Below are positions 32,472 to 40,763 of a stretch of 64,000 nucleotides of DNA, in pieces. The stretch spans positions 62,001 through 126,000 of the forward strand of contig NZ_PPEG02000003.1 in assembly GCF_002899945.2 (NCBI RefSeq). The letters are read 5' to 3'. Each line of letters starts with the position of its first letter. Within the stretch, counting starts at the first letter, position 1. Position numbers and translations under genes: made by a program. The DNA is from Chryseobacterium viscerum (GTDB lineage: Bacteria > Bacteroidota > Bacteroidia > Flavobacteriales > Weeksellaceae). Below the pieces are notes generated by a model. It was given only the letters and a program-made list of their open reading frames with translations, did no database searches and was not told where the DNA came from.

Positions 32472-33896
32472 TTAACCTTCAACTATTTTTTCAGCTTTTT
32501 CAACTGCTTTTTTTAGAGCATTCAGCTTGTTGTTGACTTCCTGCAGTTCACTTTCCGGAACCGATTTTGCCACAAGACCGGCACCAGCCTGATAAAAGAG
32601 TGTATTATTTTTGCTTAAGAATGTTCTGATCATGATAGCCTGATTGCAGGTTCCATTCAATCCGATCATTCCTATACATCCTCCGTAATATCCACGGGAA
32701 TCTTTTTCATATTGATTGATCAGTTGCAGGGCTTTATGCTTGGGTGCTCCGCTTAGGGTTCCCTGAGGAAAAGTGGCAGAAACCATTTCAAGAGGATTGA
32801 GGTCACCGGAAATATCTGCTGTCACTTCACTTACCATATGAATAACGTGAGAGAACAGTTGGATTTCTTTAAGTTTAGTAACCGTTACATTTTTTCCAAG
32901 CTTTCCAAGGTCATTTCTTGCAAGGTCAACCAGCATGGTGTGTTCTGCATTTTCTTTAGGATCAGCTTTTAACACTTCAATAGCTTCAAGGTCAGCTTCA
33001 AAATTTCCTGTTCTTTTTGAAGTTCCGGCAATGGGATGAATGATTGCCTTGTTGTCTTTAATAATCAACTGGCTTTCAGGACTTGATCCGAATAATTTGT
33101 AATTTCCGTAATCAAAATAGAAGAGGTAAGGAGAAGGATTGATATTTCTTAAAGCACGGTATACATTAAATTCATCTCCCTTGAATTTCTGTTCAAATCT
33201 TCTGCTCAGAACCAACTGGAAGACATCTCCGCGCATACAATGCTTTTGGGCTGTTTTTACCAGTTCAATATACTCTTCATCGGTAATATTAGAAGTTTCC
33301 TCCTCTGTTTTTTCAAAAGGATAAACCGGAGTATTCTGGTTCTTAATAAGGTTTTCCAACAGATGAAACTCAGATTTTACCCCATCAATAGAGTTTTCAA
33401 TAATGGACATTTCATCATTGAAATGATTGATAGCGATCACATATTGGTATAATCTGTATCTCAAAACAGGAATTTCAACTTCCTTACTTTGTGCTTTAAG
33501 GTTGATATTTTCAAAAAACTGTACCGCTTCAAAGCTTGTATATCCGAAAAGGCTCTGTGCTGTCTGTTCAATAGGATCATTAGTTTCTTCACATTTGAAA
33601 ATCTTTCGGAATTCTTCAAATATATCTGTGATATTTCGCTCCATAATAAACTGCTTTACAGGAGGGGAAGCAGGCAGCTTTATTTCGTATTCGTTCAGGT
33701 TTTTCACTTCAATTCCGGCAATGGCATTCACTGCAATAAAGGAAAAGTTGTTATCAATACTTTTTGAATCTGAGCTTTCCAGAAGAATAGTATCCCGGAA
33801 TTTGTCTCGGATCTTAAGGTAGATGTTCATGGGAGTATGAAGGTCTCCCAGTGTTTTTTTCGAAACAGTTTTTATTGTAATGGTGTTCGTATACAT
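32472..33896 (-). CDS. trpE: Anthranilate synthase component I
   Basis: This 474-residue chorismate-using enzyme (EC 4.1.3.27) has the tryptophan feedback site LLESSDS near the N-terminus. The chorismate-binding signature includes VDLARNDLGKLG and PQGTLSGAPKHKALQLI. It is the first structural gene of the operon and is preceded by the attenuator (leader peptide and terminator at 33924-34060). It therefore appears controlled both by feedback and by attenuation. Confidence 0.96.
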   Translation of the reverse strand: MYTNTITIKTVSKKTLGDLHTPMNIYLKIRDKFRDTILLESSDSKSIDNNFSFIAVNAIAGIEVKNLNEYEIKLPASPPVKQFIMERNITDIFEEFRKIFKCEETNDPIEQTAQSLFGYTSFEAVQFFENINLKAQSKEVEIPVLRYRLYQYVIAINHFNDEMSIIENSIDGVKSEFHLLENLIKNQNTPVYPFEKTEEETSNITDEEYIELVKTAQKHCMRGDVFQLVLSRRFEQKFKGDEFNVYRALRNINPSPYLFYFDYGNYKLFGSSPESQLIIKDNKAIIHPIAGTSKRTGNFEADLEAIEVLKADPKENAEHTMLVDLARNDLGKLGKNVTVTKLKEIQLFSHVIHMVSEVTADISGDLNPLEMVSATFPQGTLSGAPKHKALQLINQYEKDSRGYYGGCIGMIGLNGTCNQAIMIRTFLSKNNTLFYQAGAGLVAKSVPESELQEVNNKLNALKKAVEKAEKIVEG

Positions 33897-33923
33897 CGTG
33901 TTGTTTTTTGTAAGATTTAAGAA

Positions 33924-33957
33924 TAAAAAAAGGCTTTAACGGTATCCGTCAAAGCCT
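33924..33957 (-). terminator. trp attenuator terminator
   Basis: On the minus strand a 12-bp stem (33946-33957 with 33931-33942, AGGCTTTGACGG/CCGTTAAAGCCT, one G-U pair) is followed by seven T. It lies between the trp leader peptide and trpE. Its 5' arm and loop (33941-33951) can instead pair with 34001-34010, which forms the antiterminator. Confidence 0.9.
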
Positions 33958-33991
33958 ATATATTGTTTATTTTATTATTTCTGCTGTGTGA

Positions 33992-34060
33992 TTAGCAACA
34001 TGACAATACCTCCAGACCCGACGAAGAGTTTGAAAGCCACCACCAAATATTGTTGCTCAT
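33992..34060 (-). CDS. trpL: trp operon leader peptide
   Basis: This 22-codon frame reads Met-Ser-Asn-Asn-Ile followed by three consecutive TGG codons (Trp-Trp-Trp), then a Ser-rich tail ending Cys-Cys-stop. It lies between a promoter (34074-34081) and an intrinsic terminator before trpE. This is the classic layout of ribosome-mediated attenuation: stalling at the Trp codons frees the segment at 34001-34010 to form the antiterminator. Region 1 (around AGCAACAATA at the start codon) can pair with region 2 (TATTGT...GTTGC, overlapping the last codons) when translation does not stall. It is too short for routine gene calling. Confidence 0.92.
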   Translation of the reverse strand: MSNNIWWWLSNSSSGLEVLSCC

Positions 34061-34073
34061 TTTAAACATGGGA

Positions 34074-34081
34074 CAAATGTA
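34074..34081 (-). promoter_or_regulatory. -7 element of the trp operon
   Basis: The minus strand reads TACATTTG, a perfect TAnnTTTG. It lies 13 bases upstream of the leader-peptide ATG, giving a 5' leader of under ten bases before the peptide. Confidence 0.75.
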
Positions 34082-34145
34082 GAAATTTTTTTAATACAAT
34101 GAATAAAAAAATCAGAAAAATAAAAAAACTTAATATAAGAGCTTG

Positions 34146-34787
34146 TTATTTAAGCTGTTTGAGCTCATGTTTCAATTCTTTGATTTTTTCTTTGTAAGTT
34201 TCATCATCATATTCTTTTACATACTCTTCCAATGCGCCTATATATTCTTCAATGAATTCCTTATTCGTTTTGTCTGCCTCATACTTGGTTTTTGCAGAAT
34301 TGACGGGGGCTAGCTTTTCGTATTCTAATAAAATTTTTCCTTCTCTGGACTGATCATAAAGGATGACTATGTTCTTTTCATATCCGGGTATGTATTTTAC
34401 AGGAATATCCTTATCACTGGGTATTCTGATTGAATTACTGATGGGATAGATCGATGCAGAAGTAGTGGAAAAAAAAGTAGTGGTGTATTTCCCATCCTGT
34501 TTCTTCACAATAGCTTCATAATCGTGAATATACATCTCATTGAGAGTAGAATTGGTTTCCACATCAGAGGTGATAATAGCGGTACTTTCAACACCATATT
34601 TATTCAGGAACCAGGCATTTAAGAACTGCCCTCCGAACCCGTTTAATATCGCGAGAGGAATGATCGGGATCAAAAACAATGCTTTTTTTGTCAGATAGGA
34701 GAGAAGCCCAAAGAATACAAACAGCAGAATCACAGTATAAAAACCATGATGGCTGGTGAAAAACAGGATTTTTGAAATTAAAACCAT
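34146..34787 (-). CDS. Hypothetical membrane protein
   Basis: This 213-residue protein has two or three hydrophobic segments in the first 60 residues. A polar, mostly beta domain follows (STAIITSDVETNSTLNEMYI onwards), then a long charged C-terminal helix from about residue 165 (coiled-coil-like EEYIGALEEYVKEYDDE). The soluble part probably faces the periplasm or cytosol as a small DUF3592-like domain, but no family is certain. It is transcribed alone, upstream of the trp promoter. Confidence 0.6.
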   Translation of the reverse strand: MVLISKILFFTSHHGFYTVILLFVFFGLLSYLTKKALFLIPIIPLAILNGFGGQFLNAWFLNKYGVESTAIITSDVETNSTLNEMYIHDYEAIVKKQDGKYTTTFFSTTSASIYPISNSIRIPSDKDIPVKYIPGYEKNIVILYDQSREGKILLEYEKLAPVNSAKTKYEADKTNKEFIEEYIGALEEYVKEYDDETYKEKIKELKHELKQLK

Positions 34788-34942
34788 GGATTAAATATAA
34801 CTATAATAATCTTTTGTTAAACGCTGGGATCGCCAAGATGTTATTAAATTACTGTTAAATTGGTCGCAAAGGCGTTTCACTCAGCAAAAGACACTGTCAT
34901 TAGCTCAACGAAGTGCCGTTGCGAACATAACATTTAAAACAA

Positions 34943-35395
34943 CTAGTTTACTGGTTCCGAAAGAGGAATATCAGGGGTTCCACTATAGAAAACAATCAGC
35001 GTTGCTCCTTGATCTCCGGTTTTTCCTCTGTGCGCTACATTTACCATTTCCGGAAGAACCTGACCCTTTCTTACCCATTGCGTTTTACCATCTTCTTTTC
35101 TTTCTATCTGAATTTCTCCTTTCTCTACATAGGCCGCATTGATTACAGAATGCTTATGCCAGTCCAATGCTTTGTTAGGCGGTACGGCAATTTTAAGAAC
35201 AGAAATTTCAGGTTGTTTGCCTGGATAGGCAGGGTAAGTCGTTCCGTCCCATGATTTTGTGGTTTTTAGCAAAGTGACCGATTCAATTTTATCTGAATAC
35301 TCTGATTGTGGTTCGTTTGATGAGTTATCACACGAAAAAAGGAGGGAAGTTAGCACAACAAAAAAAGCTGTACCAAATACATTTTCTTTAGTCAT
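34943..35395 (-). CDS. Cupin-domain lipoprotein
   Basis: This 150-residue lipoprotein (LLFSCDN) carries a single cupin domain. Its metal-site pattern is LDWHKHSVINAAYVEKGEI (HxH...E) and the second motif is PEMVNVAHRGKTGDQGATLIVFY. The function of such small exported cupins is unknown. A longer frame starts at 35458, but the promoter at 35442-35449 lies within it, so translation starts at the ATG at 35395. Confidence 0.8.
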   Translation of the reverse strand: MTKENVFGTAFFVVLTSLLFSCDNSSNEPQSEYSDKIESVTLLKTTKSWDGTTYPAYPGKQPEISVLKIAVPPNKALDWHKHSVINAAYVEKGEIQIERKEDGKTQWVRKGQVLPEMVNVAHRGKTGDQGATLIVFYSGTPDIPLSEPVN

Positions 35396-35441
35396 AAATT
35401 GTTTATTAATAGATTGATTTTGGTTCGGATAATCCGTTTTA

Positions 35442-35449
35442 CAAAAATA
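35442..35449 (-). promoter_or_regulatory. -7 element of the cupin lipoprotein gene
   Basis: The minus strand reads TATTTTTG, a perfect TAnnTTTG, 46 bases before the chosen start. Confidence 0.6.
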
Positions 35450-35561
35450 GCAACCCAATTTAAATATCCCTAAAGTTTGAAATATTTTTTACTGAAATTC
35501 AGATCTTAAAAAATATTTATCAAAGAAAACATTTGTCATAAGTTTAAAGGTTTATTTTTTA

Positions 35562-35569
35562 TATTTTTG
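35562..35569 (+). promoter_or_regulatory. -7 element of the small lipoprotein/cytochrome c unit
   Basis: TATTTTTG fits TAnnTTTG and lies 18 bases upstream of the ATG at 35588. Confidence 0.65.
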
Positions 35570-35587
35570 TTTCCAAATTAGAAAAAA

Positions 35588-35806
35588 ATGAAAAAAGTAT
35601 TAGCAATCGCATTTATCGGAGGTTTATTATTAGCAAGCTGCTCAAAAAAAGCAGATCACTCTTTACAGGATAGCAACACAATGCTTGAAGAGCCAGAAAC
35701 AGCTACTGTTGTAGATTCTACTGCTAAGCCTGCTGCTCCAGCTGCTGCAACTCCGGCTGCCCCTGCTACTGAAGCTGCTAAAACAGATTCTACAGCGAAG
35801 AAATAA
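35588..35806 (+). CDS. Small Ala/Pro-rich lipoprotein
   Basis: This 72-residue lipoprotein (LLASCSKK) has a mature part that is a flexible Ala-Pro-Thr-rich tail (KPAAPAAATPAAPATEAAK) with no fold expected. Its stop overlaps the start of the cytochrome c gene (TAATG at 35804-35808), so the two are translated together. It might tether or space the cytochrome at the membrane, which is only inference. Confidence 0.75.
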   Translation: MKKVLAIAFIGGLLLASCSKKADHSLQDSNTMLEEPETATVVDSTAKPAAPAAATPAAPATEAAKTDSTAKK

Positions 35807-36180
35807 TGAAAAAAATACTTTTGGCAGGAACTCTGGGTCTTCTGATCCTTTCCTGTTCTAAAAAAGAAAATACAGCAGAAGTGGCAGCTTCTTCTGAAAC
35901 AACTGCTGTTTCAGAACCGGCAAAATCTAATCTTTCAGGTGATCAGATCATGGAAACATTAGACTGCTCAGGATGCCACTCTGTGAATGAGAGAATGATA
36001 GGACCTTCTTATAAGGAAATTGCAGGTAAATACTCTGAAAAGGATACAGAACTGTTGGCTTCCAAAATTATAGAAGGCGGAAGTGGAGTATGGGGAAGCG
36101 TGCCTATGGCTGCCCATCCACAGGTATCTAAAGAAGATGCCAAAAAAATGGTGGAATATATTTTAAGTCAGAAGAAATAA
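35806..36180 (+). CDS. Membrane-anchored c-type cytochrome (c551/552-like)
   Basis: This 124-residue lipoprotein (LILSCSKK) has one heme c site, CSGCH (Cys54, Cys57, His58), and the likely sixth ligand Met101 in WGSVPMAAH. This gives the small class I cytochrome pattern. It carries electrons in the periplasm, possibly to a terminal oxidase or peroxidase. It is coupled to the small lipoprotein upstream; rlmF follows after 3 bases. Confidence 0.9.
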   Translation: MKKILLAGTLGLLILSCSKKENTAEVAASSETTAVSEPAKSNLSGDQIMETLDCSGCHSVNERMIGPSYKEIAGKYSEKDTELLASKIIEGGSGVWGSVPMAAHPQVSKEDAKKMVEYILSQKK

Positions 36181-36183
36181 AAT

Positions 36184-37116
36184 ATGTCCACTGAAAAATC
36201 CAGTCTGCACACAAGAAATCTGCATCGTAATCCCTATGATTTTGATCAGCTCATTTCTTGTGTGCCGGAACTGAAACACTATGTCTTTGTTAATGCTTAT
36301 CAGACGGTAACCATTAATTTCAGTATTCCAAAAGCAGTTAAACTGCTCAACAAAGCTCTACTCTTACATTTTTATAATATTAAAGGCTGGGATATTCCGG
36401 ACACCAATCTTTGCCCTCCCATTCCTGGACGCGCAGATTATGTACACTATATTGCCGATCTTTTAGCTGAAGATTTTAATGAAGTCCCAACAGGAAACGC
36501 TGTAAAAGGGCTGGATATAGGAACTGGAGCCAATCTTGTGTATCCTTTGATCAGTCACAGGTCGTATGGATGGACAATGCTGGGAACAGATATCAACCAG
36601 GATTCTTTGAAAAATGCTCAACATATTCTGGACCAGAATGAAGATCTTTCCTCTGTCATTCAGTTGAAAAACCAGCCTGATGCTGATCATATTTTTAAAA
36701 ATATCATTAATCCTGAAGACAGGTTTACCTTTACTATGTGTAATCCTCCTTTTCATGACTCTGAAGAGTCTGCCATAAAAGGGAATGTCAGAAAAACAAA
36801 AAATCTCAAGAAATCAAAACCCAAGCAGCCTTTGCTGAATTTTGGAGGTCAGCAGTCGGAATTATGGTGTGAAGGAGGCGAGCTGGCTTTTATTACAAAA
36901 ATGATTAATGAAAGCGCAGTGTTTTCATCACAGGTTCTTTGGTTCACATGTCTGGTTTCGAAAAAGGAAAATCTCAGTAAGCTGACTCATCTTTTAAAAA
37001 AGGTAAAAGCTATACAAATCAAAACTATTGATATGGCTCAGGGACAAAAAATCAGCAGAATGCTGGCCTGGACATTTATTCCCCAGCAGAACCGAAAGGG
37101 TTGGAAAACCAAATAA
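36184..37116 (+). CDS. rlmF: 23S rRNA (adenine(1618)-N(6))-methyltransferase RlmF
   Basis: This 310-residue methyltransferase (EC 2.1.1.181) has the YbiN-type N-terminus (LHRNPYDFDQLISCVPELK), the SAM site KGLDIGTGANLVYPLI and the catalytic TMCNPPFHDS. The C-terminal TKMINESAVF segment is typical. It modifies A1618 of 23S rRNA. It is the last gene of this small run, likely co-transcribed with the cytochrome gene. Confidence 0.93.
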   Translation: MSTEKSSLHTRNLHRNPYDFDQLISCVPELKHYVFVNAYQTVTINFSIPKAVKLLNKALLLHFYNIKGWDIPDTNLCPPIPGRADYVHYIADLLAEDFNEVPTGNAVKGLDIGTGANLVYPLISHRSYGWTMLGTDINQDSLKNAQHILDQNEDLSSVIQLKNQPDADHIFKNIINPEDRFTFTMCNPPFHDSEESAIKGNVRKTKNLKKSKPKQPLLNFGGQQSELWCEGGELAFITKMINESAVFSSQVLWFTCLVSKKENLSKLTHLLKKVKAIQIKTIDMAQGQKISRMLAWTFIPQQNRKGWKTK

Positions 37117-37127
37117 TAATTTCTTTT

Positions 37128-37217
37128 GGGAGCTTCATCCCGCTATCCACTCATACTCCTCACGCCTACGCTCAATGCCAGTGCATGTTGCGGGGTAAAC
37201 GTTCCTATCGGGGCTAG
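37128..37217. repeat. Dispersed-repeat-like intergenic element
   Basis: About 90 bases begin GGGAGCTTCATCCCGCTATCC and end CCTATCGGGGCTAG. These end motifs resemble a repeat often seen between genes in Flavobacteriia, where a variable middle separates a conserved CCCGCT(g/a)TCC head and a TCGGGGCTA tail. Recognition is from memory of that pattern. No reading frame is present. Confidence 0.45.
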
Positions 37218-37473
37218 TTATTTTGCCATTAAATCTCTAAATCTGTTTCCTACATCAATAGAAGTAGGCTTCAGGCAAAACTGAATACAGGTATGATAGA
37301 GTATAGTTCTATATTTTCACAAACATCTTTGTAAATCTGTGGTTAAATAAATGACCAATGCTTATTTCAAAATGATATCCATTTCCAACTTATAAAACCA
37401 TCCACTGAACTCAATTTTTTGGAAATAATTTAGATTTATGAAAAAATCAATTGATGGTCATCTCAAAAATGCC
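37218..37473. other. Gene-free stretch upstream of lysS
   Basis: Nothing coding was found. It holds AAATCTGTGG-type short phrases that look like degenerate intergenic repeat words and ends in the lysS promoter. Confidence 0.35.
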
Positions 37474-37481
37474 TAAATTTG
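37474..37481 (+). promoter_or_regulatory. -7 element of lysS
   Basis: TAAATTTG is a perfect TAnnTTTG element, 22 bases upstream of the lysS ATG. Confidence 0.65.
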
Positions 37482-37503
37482 TACGCTTTTAGAAAAATAA
37501 GAA

Positions 37504-39198
37504 ATGCAATTATCAGAACAAGAAATCATTAGAAGAGAAAAGCTGAATAAGCTTACTGAAATGGGGATTAATGCGTTCCCTGCGGATGAATATACAATCA
37601 CAGACACTACAGAATCTATAAAACAGGACTTTTCTGAAAGTAAACAGGTGAAGATCGCCGGTAGATTGATGTCGCGCAGAATTCAGGGAAAGGCTTCTTT
37701 TGCAGAATTGCAGGATTCTAAAGGAAAAATTCAGGTTTATTTCAACAGAGACGAGATCTGCCCGGGAGAAGATAAAGAATTATACAATGAAGTATACAAG
37801 CACCTTTTGGATATCGGCGATATTATCGGTATCGAAGGAGAATTGTTTACGACTCAGGTAGGAGAGAAGACTGTTTTAGTGAAAAACTTTATCCTTCTTA
37901 CCAAGGCTTTACGTCCTCTTCCTCAGGCTAAAACGGATGATAATGGTGTTGTACACGATGGGTTTACAGATCCAGAACTAAGATACAGACAGCGTTATGT
38001 AGATTTAACAGTAAATCCACAGGTGAAAGAAATTTTCGTGAAGAGAACAAAATTGTTCAATGCCATGAGAACGTTCTTCAACGATGCGGGTTACTTTGAA
38101 GTGGAAACACCTATTCTACAGTCTATCCCTGGTGGAGCTGCTGCAAAACCGTTTATCACGCACCACAATGCGTTGGATATTCCATTATATTTAAGAATTG
38201 CTAACGAATTATATCTGAAAAGATTGATCGTAGGTGGTTTTGACGGAGTGTATGAGTTCTCTAAAAACTTCAGAAATGAAGGGATGGACAGAACGCACAA
38301 CCCAGAGTTTACCGCTATGGAAATCTATGTAGCTTACAAAGATTACAACTGGATGATGGATTTCACTGAGAAATTATTGGAATTCTGTGCCACTCAGGTT
38401 AATGGAAATTCAGAATCTACTTTTGGTGAGCATACAATCAATTGGAAAGCTCCTTATCCAAGAGTTTCCATGACAGAGGCGATCCTGAAATTTACAGGAT
38501 TCGATATCACAGGAAAAACGGAGAAAGAATTATACGATTTTGCTAAGTCTATTGGTATTGAAGTAAATGAGACGATGGGGAAAGGAAAACTGATTGATGA
38601 GATCTTTGGTGAGAAATGTGAAGGAAACTTCATTCAGCCAACGTTCATTACAGATTACCCGATCGAAATGTCTCCATTGACAAAGAAACACAGAAGCAAA
38701 GAAGGCTTAACAGAGCGTTTTGAATTAATGGTATGTGGTAAAGAAATTGCCAATGCATATTCAGAGCTTAATGATCCTATTGATCAGAGAGAGCGTTTTG
38801 AAGCACAGATGGCATTATCTGAAAGAGGAGATGATGAAGCAATGTTCATCGATCAGGACTTCCTGAGAGCTCTTGAATATGGTATGCCTCCAACTTCAGG
38901 GTTAGGAATCGGTATGGACAGATTGATCATGTTCTTAACGGATAACGCGTCAATCCAGGAAGTATTATTCTTCCCTCAGATGAGACCTGAAAAAGCGGTT
39001 CCTCAAATTGAATTGGGAGAAGATGAACATGCTATTCTTGATATTTTGAAATCAGGTGAGCAATTTTCTCTAAGTGAGGTGAAAGAAAAGTCTAAACTTT
39101 CAGGAAAAAAATGGGATAAAGCTTCTAAGACTTTGACTAAAAATAATATTGTGAAAGTAGAGAAGATTGACGAAAATCTTTTGATAAAATTGGCTTAA
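37504..39198 (+). CDS. lysS: Lysyl-tRNA synthetase (class II) with C-terminal winged-helix-like extension
   Basis: This 564-residue enzyme (EC 6.1.1.6) has an OB-fold anticodon domain (residues ~50-150, VKIAGRLMSRRIQGKASF). The class II core follows, with motif 2 FRNEGMDRTHNPEFT and motif 3 GLGIGMDRLIMFLTDN. About 65 residues follow the catalytic core, beyond the usual ~500. They form a charged helical region with GEQFSLSEVKEKSKLSGKKW, which looks like a small winged-helix domain. Such extension is known in Flavobacteriia enzymes. Confidence 0.97.
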   Translation: MQLSEQEIIRREKLNKLTEMGINAFPADEYTITDTTESIKQDFSESKQVKIAGRLMSRRIQGKASFAELQDSKGKIQVYFNRDEICPGEDKELYNEVYKHLLDIGDIIGIEGELFTTQVGEKTVLVKNFILLTKALRPLPQAKTDDNGVVHDGFTDPELRYRQRYVDLTVNPQVKEIFVKRTKLFNAMRTFFNDAGYFEVETPILQSIPGGAAAKPFITHHNALDIPLYLRIANELYLKRLIVGGFDGVYEFSKNFRNEGMDRTHNPEFTAMEIYVAYKDYNWMMDFTEKLLEFCATQVNGNSESTFGEHTINWKAPYPRVSMTEAILKFTGFDITGKTEKELYDFAKSIGIEVNETMGKGKLIDEIFGEKCEGNFIQPTFITDYPIEMSPLTKKHRSKEGLTERFELMVCGKEIANAYSELNDPIDQRERFEAQMALSERGDDEAMFIDQDFLRALEYGMPPTSGLGIGMDRLIMFLTDNASIQEVLFFPQMRPEKAVPQIELGEDEHAILDILKSGEQFSLSEVKEKSKLSGKKWDKASKTLTKNNIVKVEKIDENLLIKLA

Positions 39199-39221
39199 TA
39201 TTTCTCAGAAAATATAAATAT

Positions 39222-39250
39222 AAAAGGTACAGAGTTATTCTGTACCTTTT
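39222..39250. terminator. Terminator between lysS and the clbS-like pseudogene
   Basis: A perfect 11-bp inverted repeat AAAAGGTACAG (39222-39232 with 39240-39250) is flanked by A and T runs. It ends lysS and also overlaps the stop codon of the convergent minus-strand gene. Confidence 0.85.
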
Positions 39251-39751
39251 TCTTTTTTCCATTTCCGAAGCTGTGCCCTAAAATTTTTAAATGGTGCTGC
39301 GGTATTGATATGTATCCATTTCCAGACCGGCCATTGAGCGGGAGTCGTTGCCCATTTTCTTTGCCCGGGAGTAAATAATGTATCATCATCAAGGTTTTCT
39401 ATCCAGTCAATAATTTCATCAATCTTATTTTTCAGCAGTTCTCTTTGTTGTTGTAAGCTATAAGATCCATATTCATCATAAAAAGACTGATATAATCCTC
39501 CCAAATTATTCCATTTATATTCCGGAGTTGGTGTTTTTACTTCAATTCCTTTTCTTTCATCAGCTTCCCATTGAAAAAGCAAGTGGGTCCATCCCAATTG
39601 ATAGGAAATATTTTGCGACGGCGTTTTGTCAACTCCAGACCGCAGAAGATCTTTTTCATCTTCTTTTATATCATTAAATTCCTGATCATACAGCAGATAT
39701 CTTTTCTTCAGCTCTTCAATTAAGATCTGCTTTATCTTTATAACTCTGCAT
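39235..39751 (-). pseudogene. ClbS/DfsB-family four-helix protein, frameshifted
   Basis: The C-terminal 120 codons (39235-39597) match the ClbS/DfsB (DUF1706) family: GWTHLLFQWEADERKG, PEYKWNNLGGLYQSFYDEY, PVWKWIHINTAAPFKNFR. The family's N-terminus is present upstream but split over two frames. MQSYKDKADL from the ATG at 39751 runs into a stop. The continuation IEELKKRYLLYDQEF...TPSQNISYQLGW is in the next frame and has no ATG. A single extra base near 39718-39725 explains it. Relatives protect against colibactin-type genotoxins or act as small hydrolases. It may be broken, or the shift may be a sequencing error. Confidence 0.82.
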
Positions 39752-39758
39752 ATTTTAC

Positions 39759-40763
39759 CTATTTTCTCAATTTACTGAAAGAAGCCATCAGATAAAATAA
39801 AAACGGAAGGATAAATAAGGAGCCCAGCATCAAAGCCCATCCCAATGCAGCAATCGTTTTCGGAGGTGCCATATGCTCCAGCAGTGAAAGATGCTGCCCG
39901 TTTCCTAATAAAATAATATCAGGATTATGCTGATAGGTTGCCGCCACCAAAATCATCACCATCTGAAATCCTGCCAATGCTCGTACCGGAAGCAATTTTT
40001 GACGGTTTAGAGCTCTTAAAATAAGCAATAAGGCAATGGTAGCAAAGGCAATAGACATAATCCCCAGAGGTTTGGAAAATACCCACATCAAAAGAGGAAT
40101 ATCTGAAATATAAGCAGTAACAAATACCAATATTCCTGTAATTACTACAAAGATCATCGTCTGCTTGGATTTTTTGATCATTAATAAAAGATCAGCTTTG
40201 TCACGAGTTTCTCTTAATGAAAAGATAGAAGCAAGGTAAGCACAAAGCGCTACCGTAAATAAGCCTACAGAAACCCCAAACCAGTTCAGCCAGCTGAAAA
40301 TATATAAATCCAGAAAACCTACAGCATCAGGATTGATAGAATGTGAAACCGTTGCCGCAGCAATTAATCCTAAAAAGAAAGGTGTTAAAAGACTCGCATA
40401 GTAGAAAATCTGGGTATATAAAACCTGCCAGTTATCCTTTACAGCATCATAATGTCTGAAAGTAAACGCTGTTCCTCTTGCAATAATCCCTAAAAGCATC
40501 AGGACTAAAGGAATATGCAGATAGGTAGACATCGTAGTATAGATTTCGGGAAATCCCACAAAGAGAATTACAATCGCAATGATCAGCCACATATGATTGG
40601 CTTCCCATACAGGAGCTATGGATTCATACATAATTTCCTGGGTTTTATTTCTGGCTTTTTTATGGGTAAAAAGCTCTACAATTCCGGCTCCGAAATCAGC
40701 ACCTCCCAGAATAATATAAAGACAGATGGATAGCCAGAGAAAACCTATTACAACGTAGATCAT
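39759..40763 (-). CDS. cydB: Cytochrome bd ubiquinol oxidase subunit II
   Basis: This 334-residue inner-membrane subunit has about eight membrane helices. The family start is FLWLSICLYIILGGADFGAGIVELF and a conserved block is APVWEANHMWLIIAIVILFVGFP. With CydA it reduces oxygen to water using menaquinol at low oxygen. Its start overlaps the cydA stop (40760-40763), so the two are translated together. A ClbS-like pseudogene follows 7 bases downstream. Confidence 0.96.
   Translation of the reverse strand: MIYVVIGFLWLSICLYIILGGADFGAGIVELFTHKKARNKTQEIMYESIAPVWEANHMWLIIAIVILFVGFPEIYTTMSTYLHIPLVLMLLGIIARGTAFTFRHYDAVKDNWQVLYTQIFYYASLLTPFFLGLIAAATVSHSINPDAVGFLDLYIFSWLNWFGVSVGLFTVALCAYLASIFSLRETRDKADLLLMIKKSKQTMIFVVITGILVFVTAYISDIPLLMWVFSKPLGIMSIAFATIALLLILRALNRQKLLPVRALAGFQMVMILVAATYQHNPDIILLGNGQHLSLLEHMAPPKTIAALGWALMLGSLFILPFLFYLMASFSKLRK

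Noticed and set aside
37218..37473. tRNA gene in the gap before lysS
   Set aside because: No T-loop GTTCGA or cloverleaf pairing was found here or in the other larger gaps.
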